NCBI GenBank assembly: GCA_003139095.1
Contig: PLHW01000041.1
Location: forward strand, 124,261 to 188,260
From: Acidobacteriaceae bacterium
GTDB lineage: Bacteria > Acidobacteriota > Terriglobia > Terriglobales > Acidobacteriaceae
Reading direction: 5' to 3'
DNA length: 64,000 bases
Shown here: positions 57,409-64,000 of the stretch, one piece after another
How positions within the stretch are numbered: the first letter of the stretch is position 1
Layout of the letters: each line of letters begins with the position of its first letter
Made by a program: the position numbers and the translations under genes
The notes under the pieces: generated by a model
What the model was told of the DNA's origin: nothing
Database searches by the model: none
What the model saw: the letters and a program-made list of their open reading frames with translations, nothing else

Positions 57409-59529
57409 TCAAAACCTGCTCGTGAGTTTGATGCGGAAATTTCTCCCGTCCTGCTGAATCGAATCCTGAGCGTCCTCGGGCCGGCCGGGGTTGAAATACT
57501 TCTTGTCCAAAATGTTGTAAACGCTGCTCGATAAATCCATGTGCTTGCCCAGCGTGTGTCCCAGCAAAGTGACGTTGAAAACGGAGAAACCACTGACGGT
57601 ATTTCCAGCCAAAGTCTGGACCGGACTGGTGTACTGTCCGTCTACGCTGGCGAACAGCCGCTCCTTCACCACGGGATAGCTCAGGTTCAGTTTGCCCAAC
57701 TGTTGCGGGGAGTTGGGCAGAATCTGATCGGTTGCCGGTTGTACCGAGTGTACGTAACTGTAGCTTGCCCTGCCTTCCAAACCGCCGGCCAGGCGACCGT
57801 CCAGCTCTACCTCAACGCCGGTGGCAACCACTTTGTTGGAGTTCTCATACACCTCTTGCCCATCGCTCGGATTCGTCTCCAGCGTGATCAGATCTCGAAT
57901 CCAGTTGCGGAAAACGCTGCCCGATAGCGTGAAATGTCGTCCCAACCCCTGCTCCACCACTCCTTCAAGGCTGCGGATTGTCTCCGGCCTGAGCTGCAGA
58001 TCGTTGTCAAAGTAAGATCCGTAGTCGGGCGTGAGTTCGAAGGGTTCCGGCGCGCGGAACGCCGTACCATAAAGCAGCTTCAGAGTAGTTGGGTGGAAAA
58101 CATGGTAGATCAGCCCCAGACGCGGATTGGTGGTCCCGCCAAAACCGGAGTAATGATCGTAGCGCAGGCCCGCGCTCAACGTCAGTGTTCGAGCGATGGC
58201 GAACTCATCCTGCCCATAGAGGGCCCAGATGACTGAGCTTTGCGGAACCGAGACAAAGGCGTTCCCAAGTGCAGTGTAGTCTCCCTGATCTTGCCGCAAG
58301 TTATCGGTAATCTCCGTGCCCAGTGTGATTCTGTGTTTCTCCAGCACGGTTCCGCTCAATTTCACTTCGCTGTCCCACCAGTTCCCCCGGAACGAATACG
58401 TGTCCACCGTAGTCGATCCGTCAGGCAGCCCCGTGGAATACGCCACCGGCGCTTGCAGGCGGGCCTGATCGTAGGAAGTCCGCGCCGTCACGTCCCACTT
58501 CTCGCGGATCGAGTGCTGGTAACTGAGGTCGAGATATTGATGGTAGTCGTCGTTCTTGGTGCGGGGATCGTTGAACAAGGCGCCGTAGTAAGCAGTAGGA
58601 ACGCCCTTATCGCGGGCGCTGAATAACCCTTGCAGAGTGAATCCACGAAAACTGATGGTAGCCAGGATATGTTGGAAGCTCTCGTAGTCCGTATTTCGCG
58701 TAATCCCGTTGTTGGTGGCCGGGCTGTTAAACTGCGGAAAAAACAGAGTCTCTCCCTGACTGTTGTAGAACGTGCCAGACAGCAGCATGTCGATTCCGCG
58801 GTACTGACCGCCATAACTGGCGCGCCCCTGGTAAGTGCCAAAGCTGGCAGGCGAAAATGAGAGCTCCATCCCCTTCAGTTGCGCCGCCTTACGGCTGATA
58901 ACATTGATCACCGCAAAGACGGCATCAGCCCCGTAAAGCGAAGAGCTGGGTCCACGAATGATCTCCACCCGCTCGATCAGATCCACATCCACCAGGAACT
59001 CAGTGCCCAGGTAGGGCTCTCCGAACACGTTGTCGTTGATCCGGTGGCCGTCGATCAACACCAGAATGCGGTTGTTCGAGTCTCCCAATCGTCCGAAACC
59101 GCGCACGCCCACGTAGCTGTAATCGCGGTCGTAGGTGATGTAGAAACCGCGCACGCTTTCCAGAATGTCAGCCAGCGTGCGGTAACCGTACTTCTGGATC
59201 TCGTCCGCCGTGATCACCGTGACGGCCGAGGGCGCGTCGCTTGTGCTCTGCAGATGTTTCGAGGCGCTGTAAACCTGGACGTTCACCAGTTCCTCAAGGC
59301 TGAGTTCCGCCAGGTCTTTAGGTAGGTCCCTCGTTGTTTCTTCCGCGTGCGCTGGTACCGGGAATAAAAAGGCAAATACGAGAAAAATACCGGCGGCGAG
59401 GCTTCGGCTCGATCGAGTCAAAGAACGCCCGAGCAAAGAACGCCCGAGCAAAGAGCGCCCGAGCAATGAGCGTCCCAGCAAACAGCGCCAATGCGAAAAT
59501 TCGTCAGGCGATGGTGTGATCCAGATCAT
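57409..59529 (-). CDS. TonB-dependent outer membrane receptor
   Basis: About 706 residues. After a signal peptide (core AAGIFLVFAFLFPVPAHA) comes the plug domain: SDAPSAVTVITADEIQKYGY, LADILESVRGFYITYDRDYS, GRLGDSNNRILVLIDGHRIN and VDLIERVEIIRGPSSSLYGA then DAVFAVINVISR. The rest is the 22-strand beta-barrel, ending in a C-terminal aromatic signature LTSRF. It would import a siderophore, cobalamin or sugar with TonB energy. Start choices: the ATG at 59529 includes four LLGRS repeats; a TTG at 59421 would give a compact signal peptide and leave the repeats outside. No transporter partner is nearby. Confidence 0.9.
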   Translation of the reverse strand: MIWITPSPDEFSHWRCLLGRSLLGRSLLGRSLLGRSLTRSSRSLAAGIFLVFAFLFPVPAHAEETTRDLPKDLAELSLEELVNVQVYSASKHLQSTSDAPSAVTVITADEIQKYGYRTLADILESVRGFYITYDRDYSYVGVRGFGRLGDSNNRILVLIDGHRINDNVFGEPYLGTEFLVDVDLIERVEIIRGPSSSLYGADAVFAVINVISRKAAQLKGMELSFSPASFGTYQGRASYGGQYRGIDMLLSGTFYNSQGETLFFPQFNSPATNNGITRNTDYESFQHILATISFRGFTLQGLFSARDKGVPTAYYGALFNDPRTKNDDYHQYLDLSYQHSIREKWDVTARTSYDQARLQAPVAYSTGLPDGSTTVDTYSFRGNWWDSEVKLSGTVLEKHRITLGTEITDNLRQDQGDYTALGNAFVSVPQSSVIWALYGQDEFAIARTLTLSAGLRYDHYSGFGGTTNPRLGLIYHVFHPTTLKLLYGTAFRAPEPFELTPDYGSYFDNDLQLRPETIRSLEGVVEQGLGRHFTLSGSVFRNWIRDLITLETNPSDGQEVYENSNKVVATGVEVELDGRLAGGLEGRASYSYVHSVQPATDQILPNSPQQLGKLNLSYPVVKERLFASVDGQYTSPVQTLAGNTVSGFSVFNVTLLGHTLGKHMDLSSSVYNILDKKYFNPGRPEDAQDSIQQDGRNFRIKLTSRF
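59420..59494. repeat. Tandem 15 bp repeat at the 5' end of the TonB receptor gene
   Basis: Units AAAGAACGCCCGAGC (twice), AAAGAGCGCCCGAGC, AATGAGCGTCCCAGC and a partial fifth, AAACAGCGCCAATGC. Fifteen bases keep the frame; on the minus strand they code LLGRS-type peptides before the signal core, or lie in the 5' leader if the TTG start is used. Confidence 0.85.
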
Positions 59530-60329
59530 TCGATCATTCCGACGGAACTCACGTCGACTGCACGGGACCGGACTCTGCGCAGTTCTCGGCCTTGAAGCCT
59601 GCGCGTTAACTCTCATGCTGTCATCTTCGGCAGAATCTTGGTTCTTCTTCAGTAGGTTGGATTGGTTACCTTAGAATCAAAAAGAGGGCTCGTTGCTCTC
59701 GCGTCCTGCGATTCCGCATTGCTCGTCTGAAGACAATGCGGACGCACAAGAGAAAGCCGATCACAAAGGTAACTGAAGAGATCCTAATTATGGGCCATCT
59801 CCATGATGAGGATATAACTCGAGTTCGATTGGCGACGTACACCCTTGACACCCCCACTTATAATGTAAGTAGAAGGTTCCACCAAACGCGCCCCAGGGCC
59901 GTCGCCTTCCATCGCATAAAGCCTTCTGTTCTTTGAAAACAAAAAAGCTGGGTGCCCGCAGTTATTGCGTTGCTCGATGCGGGTTCTGAGGACAGGGTAA
60001 GTCTTTTGTCTCGAATACCTTACCTCTAACCATCTTGTAATGAATACTTTGCGAGGAGCACCCGCGAAAACTGCTATTTTCCGCAGCTAACTCCCATGCG
60101 CTCAATACTTTACATATAAGTCATTTAGGTTCAAGACTTTGGCAGGAAATAAATCGCGAAATTTCCGAAAATCGGACCTAACTAGAACTCAGCAAAAGAG
60201 TGGTAGCAGATAAGTTCAAGGCCACATTTTTGAATACTTTGCGAGCCAACTTACTATAAGTCGCTGATTCCATTAGGCAGGGGCAGAAGGGGGAGGGGGG
60301 TACCCCACCAGCAAGGACAACGAGGGTTG
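59530..60329. other. 800 bp gene-free region between TonB receptor and iscX
   Basis: The left part (59530-59990) has no supported gene; it contains TTGACA (59845-59850) and TATAAT (59859-59864) only eight bases apart. The right part is copy 3 of the dispersed element (59990-60306). AT content is clearly higher than in the flanks. Confidence 0.5.
59990..60306 (-). repeat. Dispersed AT-rich intergenic element, copy 3 (diverged)
   Basis: On the minus strand it reads GTACCCCCCTCCCCC, then AATGGAATCAGCGACTTATA, then CTCGCAAAGTATTCAAAAA. AATACTTTGCGAG occurs twice (about 60048 and 60233, plus strand) and AATACTTTACATA once. The head and TGGAATCA match copies 1 and 2; the rest is diverged and longer. 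Confidence 0.65.
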
Positions 60330-60551
60330 CTACCCTTGCGTCCGATCCATAAACTCCGCTTGCCATGCCATCTGAATAGCTTCGAGCTTGGCTTCGTTCG
60401 ATTTCGCGGGATCGTCTTTGAAGTTGGGAAGCGCGATCACATACTTGTGCAGATCGGTGAAGCGAACCGACAGCGGATCGACCTCGGGATGGGCTTCCGA
60501 GAGCAGAATGCCTAAATCTTCAGAATCGCTCCAAGTTAGTTCTCTTGGCAT
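60330..60551 (-). CDS. iscX: Iron-sulfur assembly protein IscX
   Basis: 73 residues from the ATG at 60551. IscX is a small acidic protein that binds IscS and iron and tunes cluster assembly. The match is end to end: LTWSDSEDLGILLSEAHPEV, DPLSVRFTDLHKYVIALPNF and AKLEAIQMAWQAEF. It is the last gene of the isc set as in E. coli (hscB-hscA-fdx-iscX), but a 130 bp gap with a word-repeat hairpin array separates it from fdx. Confidence 0.93.
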   Translation of the reverse strand: MPRELTWSDSEDLGILLSEAHPEVDPLSVRFTDLHKYVIALPNFKDDPAKSNEAKLEAIQMAWQAEFMDRTQG

Positions 60552-60571
60552 GAATGAGTGCTCCAATAATA

Positions 60572-60680
60572 AGGTTTCAAAGTGCGAAGGTTTCAAGGTT
60601 TCAGAGTTTCAAAGATTCACTCGCTGAATCCCGAGTTGGCTTCCTTGAAACCTTGCGACTTTGAAACCTTGAAACCTGGC
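60572..60680. repeat. Inverted TTTCAAGG/CCTTGAAA word array between fdx and iscX
   Basis: The left arm AAGGTTTCAAAG, GAAGGTTTCAAGG, TTTCAGAGTTTCAAAG pairs with the right arm TTCCTTGAAACCTTG, CGACTTTGAAACC, TTGAAACC, around a loop of about 25 bases. Same family as 39538 and 61113; inside the isc operon. Confidence 0.85.
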
Positions 60681-60682
60681 CT

Positions 60683-61096
60683 CTAATGTTCTTCCGAAAC
60701 GTAATTTCGGTTCCACGCCGGAATTTCCACCACCACTTTGCCCGGCCCTTTAATTACGGCCTGGCATCCGAGACGCGAGTTTAGCTGAAGGTCGGCGGCC
60801 ATGTCGAGTTTGTCGGCTTCGTCGTCTTCCATCTCCGAGATCAACTCCGCTCCTTCTTTCACCCACACATGGCAAGTCGTGCAGGCGCAGTTGCCGCCAC
60901 AGGCATGGTCAAGATGCACACCATAATTGAGCGCGACGTCGAGCAGTGACTCTTCCTTGCCGTGATCTTTGTACGGCAATTTGCCATGCTCGAAGCTGAC
61001 CGTCTTGCCTTCGGGAAGGAAAGTGACTTCAACTATATTTTCGCCCGGTGATTCCACGGTTGCGATTCCGCTAGATTGATTTTTTTCGTCCGACAT
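60683..61096 (-). CDS. fdx: ISC-type [2Fe-2S] ferredoxin
   Basis: 137 residues. Adrenodoxin-like ferredoxin that supplies electrons for cluster assembly. Cysteines 66, 72, 75 and 111 follow the C-x5-C-x2-C-x35-C spacing (HACGGNCACTTCHVWV, then SRLGCQAV); Cys70 is an extra one inside the loop. The C-terminal VVVEIPAWNRNYVSEEH matches Isc ferredoxins. The N-terminal 25 residues are an extension without motif. Its position after hscA and before iscX is the standard isc order. Confidence 0.93.
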   Translation of the reverse strand: MSDEKNQSSGIATVESPGENIVEVTFLPEGKTVSFEHGKLPYKDHGKEESLLDVALNYGVHLDHACGGNCACTTCHVWVKEGAELISEMEDDEADKLDMAADLQLNSRLGCQAVIKGPGKVVVEIPAWNRNYVSEEH

Positions 61097-61112
61097 AACG
61101 CTCCAAAAAGGT

Positions 61113-61284
61113 ATCGACGTTTCAGAGTTTCAAGGTCTCAAAAGTTGAACTCTCATCCTCATCCAGAGTTCCGCGGGGTTCATCGTTGAAACTCCGAAAC
61201 CTTGAAACTCCGAAACCTTGAAACTCTGAAACTTTGAAACTCTGAAACTTTGAAACTCCGAATCCTCGAAACTCTGAAACCTTG
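61113..61284. repeat. Inverted TTTCAAGG/CCTTGAAA word array between hscA and fdx
   Basis: Left words GTTTCAGAGTTTCAAGGTC, a spacer of about 60 bases, then a long right array of GAAACTCCGAAACCTTGAAA and GAAACTCTGAAACTTTG repeats (about 61185-61284), eight or more imperfect units. The arms are unequal; the right arm alone is the longest in the window. Confidence 0.85.
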
Positions 61285-61286
61285 CT

Positions 61287-63200
61287 CTATTTAAACTCCG
61301 CTTTCGCTACCGGATGACCAGCTTGCGCACCTTCGCCTTCCGGCAAATCGGCTTCGGCTCCATCCATCGCTTTGCCCTTAAGCGCGGCAGAAACAGCAGT
61401 ATCCATCATGAGTTCCGCCAAATGCATCGTGCCGGCATTCAGCGCGTCGATCGCTTTGCGGATCGCCGCATAATCGTCACCATCCTTCGCCGCCAGCAGA
61501 GCCCGCTCCAACTCTTCCGTCTTGGCGCGCTCTTCGCTGCTCAGTTCCTGCCACGCTGGACTCTGTTTTCCCTTAGACAGCGCCGCCAGAATTGTATCCG
61601 CCTCGCGCCTCGCCTCAATCACCTGCCGCTGGCGAAAATCTTCTTCGGCGAAGTCATACGACTCGAGCAGCATATGTTCAACCTGCTCGTCGGTCAGCCC
61701 GTAACTTGGCTGCACTTCAATCTCCGCCTCTTTTCCGCTGCGCTGCTCACGCGCCGAGACGTGCAAAATCCCGTTCGCATCGATCAGAAACCTTACCTCG
61801 ATGCGCGGCATTCCCGCCACCATCGGCGGAACGCCCTTCAGATCGAATCGCGCCAGCGACCGGCAATCGCGTGCCAGTTCGCGCTCTCCCTGCAACACAT
61901 GAATTGCCACGCTCGTCTGTCCATCGACCTGCGTTGTGTAGTACTGCGTCGCCGAAGCGGGAATCGTCGAATTGCGCAGAATGATCTTGTCGGTCACGCC
62001 CCCCGCAACTTCAATGCCGAGCGAAAGCGGCGTCACATCGAGCAGCAGCATCTCCTTCGTAATGGCCGATCCACCACCCAGAATGTTCGCCTGCACCGCC
62101 GCGCCGAGCGCCACCACTTCGTCGGGATTCATGCCCGTATGCGGCGCGCGCCCGAACAGTTCCTGCACCAGTTGCCGCACCTTTGGAATGCGCGTCGAAC
62201 CCCCTACCAGCACCACTTCGTCCACTTGACCAGGCTTGAGCCCGGCATCTTTTAACGCCTGCTTTGTCGGTCCAATCGTTCGATCCACCACTGGCTGAAT
62301 CAACTGCTCGAACATTTCGCGCGTGATTTCGCGCTGATACTTCTTTCCGCCGGGCAAATCCACGTCGAGCTTGGCCGACGGCTCCGAGGAGAGCGCGATC
62401 TTTGCCTCGATCACCGACTTCCGAATTCGCTGCACCGCTTCGCCGTTGCGCCGTACGTCGAGCCCGAGATCGCCGCGAATGTCGTCGAGCGCAATGGCAA
62501 TCAGCAGATTGTCGATGTCATCGCCGCCAAGATGCGTATCGCCATTGGTCGCGACTACCTCAAAAATGCCGTCATGCAGCTTAAGAATGGAAATGTCGAA
62601 CGTGCCGCCGCCCAGGTCATACACCGCGACGACCCCGTTCTTCCGCCGATCGAGGCCGTAGGCGAGCGAAGCCGCAGTCGGTTCATTCACCAACCGCAGC
62701 ACGTCGAGTCCTGCAATGCGGCCCGCGTCTTTTGTCGCCTGGCGCTGCGCATCGTTGAAATATGCCGGAACCGTGATGACGGCTTTCGTGACCGGGCCGC
62801 CGAAAAAACGCTCGGCGTTGCGTTTGAGCTGGCGCAGAATGAGCGCCGAAATTTCCGGCGGCGTGTAGGTGCGCTCGCCAATCCGAATTCGCAGAACTTC
62901 GCCCGACAGCAGATCGTCCGCCAATCGGAAGGGGAAAAGCTTCAGCTCTTCCTGAATGTCTTCCATGCCGCGTCCCATCAGGCGCTTGATTGAATAGACG
63001 GCGCGGTCCGACGTTTCAATCAGGTACTTGCGGGCGGCATTACCGACGATCATCTGGTTGTTTTCGTCCAGCGCGACCACCGACGGCACAAGGTTCAGCC
63101 CGTCTTCTCCGGGTATGACCGCGGGCACGTCGCCCTGCATGTAGGCCACCAGCGAATTCGTGGTGCCAAGGTCTATGCCGACAATGTGATCAGAACTCAT
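61287..63200 (-). CDS. hscA: Hsp70-family chaperone HscA
   Basis: 637 residues from the ATG at 63200. HscA drives transfer of Fe-S clusters from IscU with HscB and ATP. ATPase blocks: [70 protein letters not shown] and [20 protein letters not shown]; substrate-binding half from about residue 385 with [20 protein letters not shown] and [20 protein letters not shown]. The isc context separates it from DnaK. The C-terminal tail ends in AEFK, without the DnaK-like EEVD-type acidic motif. No clear ribosome site precedes the start. Confidence 0.93.
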   Translation of the reverse strand: MSSDHIVGIDLGTTNSLVAYMQGDVPAVIPGEDGLNLVPSVVALDENNQMIVGNAARKYLIETSDRAVYSIKRLMGRGMEDIQEELKLFPFRLADDLLSGEVLRIRIGERTYTPPEISALILRQLKRNAERFFGGPVTKAVITVPAYFNDAQRQATKDAGRIAGLDVLRLVNEPTAASLAYGLDRRKNGVVAVYDLGGGTFDISILKLHDGIFEVVATNGDTHLGGDDIDNLLIAIALDDIRGDLGLDVRRNGEAVQRIRKSVIEAKIALSSEPSAKLDVDLPGGKKYQREITREMFEQLIQPVVDRTIGPTKQALKDAGLKPGQVDEVVLVGGSTRIPKVRQLVQELFGRAPHTGMNPDEVVALGAAVQANILGGGSAITKEMLLLDVTPLSLGIEVAGGVTDKIILRNSTIPASATQYYTTQVDGQTSVAIHVLQGERELARDCRSLARFDLKGVPPMVAGMPRIEVRFLIDANGILHVSAREQRSGKEAEIEVQPSYGLTDEQVEHMLLESYDFAEEDFRQRQVIEARREADTILAALSKGKQSPAWQELSSEERAKTEELERALLAAKDGDDYAAIRKAIDALNAGTMHLAELMMDTAVSAALKGKAMDGAEADLPEGEGAQAGHPVAKAEFK

Positions 63201-63282
63201 TTGCAATTTGTGGATTTGTAATAGGTAATTGAAAGTCGCCGCATGATGGTGCGATTCAAAATTAGAAATTGCCAATTACAAA
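63201..63282. repeat. AATTTGTAATT word hairpin between hscB and hscA
   Basis: The left arm TTTGCAATTTGTGGATTTG then TAATAGGTAATTG pairs partly with AAAATTAGAAATTGCC and AATTACAAATTATT on the right (about 63257-63288), around a short GC-rich loop. It gives a third word family, inside the isc operon, in the only AT-rich gap there. Confidence 0.7.
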
Positions 63283-63987
63283 TTATTCCAGCGCCTCATT
63301 CACATCGCGCACGAGATTTCGAATGTAATTTCGCCGGTTCAGCACATCGAGCATCTGATCGCGAATCTGCGCGAGTTGCTCTTCCGTTCCGCTGTCCACG
63401 GCCGCATCCCACTTCTTCCACTCCGCCTTCAACTCGTTGAACAATGCATCGAACTTCTCTTCCAGCGAGAGCTTGGCTTTGCCGATTTCTTCCAGCAGCG
63501 CCGGATCGTCTTCCCCCAGCTCTTTCTGCCCACGCAGCTCTTCCAAATGCATATTGAGCTCGAAGACTTCCTCCAACAGATCGGGCGGCACCACCTGCTT
63601 CTTCAGTTCACCCGTCGCGCGCGCCTTTTCCGTCGCCTGCTTCGACTGCTCTTCGAGTTCTACGCCTTCCAGCCGCAGCAGGTACTCCGTGCGCTTGATC
63701 GGGTCCTTCAAGGTGCGGTACGCGTCGTTGAGCATGGAGCTTTGTTCCAGGCTCCACGCTCGCTCAACCGATTCGGCCTGCGCAAACACATCCGGATGCA
63801 GCCGCCGGCTCAGCGCATAAAATTCTTTTTCCAGCACAGCCGTATCTAGGTCGAGCTTCCGCGGAAAACCGAAAAACATGAAATAGTCTACGGGCGCCGC
63901 GGGCTGCACTTTGCCGCATGAGTTGCAGAAATGCTGCGCCCGCATCGTTCCGCACGACCAACAGCGCTCGGTCGCCTCACCCGGCAC
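63283..63987 (-). CDS. hscB: J-protein co-chaperone HscB with N-terminal zinc-type cysteine knuckle
   Basis: 234 residues as seen. It recruits IscU to HscA. The J domain lies at about 33-100 with HPD at 64-66 (RRLHPDVFAQ), and the C-terminal helical IscU-binding domain follows (LEEVFELNMHLEELRGQKEL). Before the J domain, C9-x2-C12 and C21-x2-C24 form a CWSC...CNSC knuckle, as in eukaryotic HSC20; the E. coli protein lacks it. The start is a GTG at 63985-63987, but the frame is open to the window edge, so the true start may be outside. iscRSUA would be expected to the right. Confidence 0.93.
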   Translation of the reverse strand: MPGEATERCWSCGTMRAQHFCNSCGKVQPAAPVDYFMFFGFPRKLDLDTAVLEKEFYALSRRLHPDVFAQAESVERAWSLEQSSMLNDAYRTLKDPIKRTEYLLRLEGVELEEQSKQATEKARATGELKKQVVPPDLLEEVFELNMHLEELRGQKELGEDDPALLEEIGKAKLSLEEKFDALFNELKAEWKKWDAAVDSGTEEQLAQIRDQMLDVLNRRNYIRNLVRDVNEALE

Positions 63988-64000
63988 GATCAGTGACGAT

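Noticed and set aside
60572-61284. Same CRISPR suspicion for the two arrays near fdx
   Set aside because: No regular repeat-spacer structure; words abut directly and vary in sequence.
61314-62255. 313-codon plus-strand frame across hscA
   Set aside because: Antisense to a very conserved chaperone; Arg/His/Leu-rich shadow.

Overview
The window is one contiguous piece of a GC-rich (roughly 60%) Gram-negative chromosome. It most resembles Acidobacteriota (Koribacter/Terriglobia-like). Pointers are the GloVer tandem-repeat protein, the array of secreted Kelch propellers, the HTH-membrane-TolB-TPR regulator, the fused aroDE, the FG-GAP/choice-of-anchor D protein, a TonB-dependent receptor and the abundant intergenic hairpin repeats. 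The assignment rests on recognised family combinations, not on a database search. I saw no rRNA, tRNA, CRISPR array, prophage or transposase.

Layout. 1-1.7 kb: truncated cytochrome bd subunit I, an acyl-CoA thioesterase and an unknown protein. 1.8-4.2 kb: a small TPR protein, then a SAM-I riboswitch with its terminator and an operator-like promoter, controlling a threonine-synthase-family PLP enzyme and a MoaD/ThiS-like sulfur carrier. 4.3-17.7 kb: mixed housekeeping (lipoprotein, FabG, response regulator, M1 peptidase, TPR/MA-like peptidase, dodecin, Mn/Fe superoxide dismutase, GNAT, SerA, ABC-2 exporter). 17.8-26.5 kb: nucleotidyltransferase-like protein, GloVer protein, PgsA-AMMECR1 pair, AroDE and an orphan GvpF/GvpL. 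26.8-37.5 kb: six secreted repeat proteins on the minus strand (FG-GAP, four Kelch, one duplicated-domain protein), divergent from a transmembrane HTH-TPR regulator. 37.5-40.7 kb: yceD-rpmF-plsX-fabD, linking ribosome and lipid synthesis. 41.5-45.6 kb: a large Ig-like secreted protein whose N-terminal metzincin-like domain has lost its zinc ligands. 45.9-51.8 kb: membrane proteins and a molybdenum cofactor cluster (moeA, moaC, a PATAN response regulator, moaB). 52-57.3 kb: CDP-alcohol phosphotransferase, GtrA, a class III aminotransferase, DinB, YraN and GalT. 57.4-64 kb: a TonB receptor and the 3' half of an isc operon (hscB, hscA, fdx, iscX).

Three things stand out. First, a SAM riboswitch controls a threonine-synthase-like enzyme followed by a sulfur carrier, which suggests thiocarboxylate-dependent homocysteine or cysteine synthesis. 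Second, many gaps, including gaps inside operons (thrC-moaD, yceD-rpmF, plsX-fabD and all three isc gaps), hold inverted arrays of short near-identical words that should fold into long hairpins in the mRNA. Third, there are two dispersed element families: an AT-rich intergenic element with a C-run head (three copies), and a palindromic element inserted twice, in frame, within moeA.
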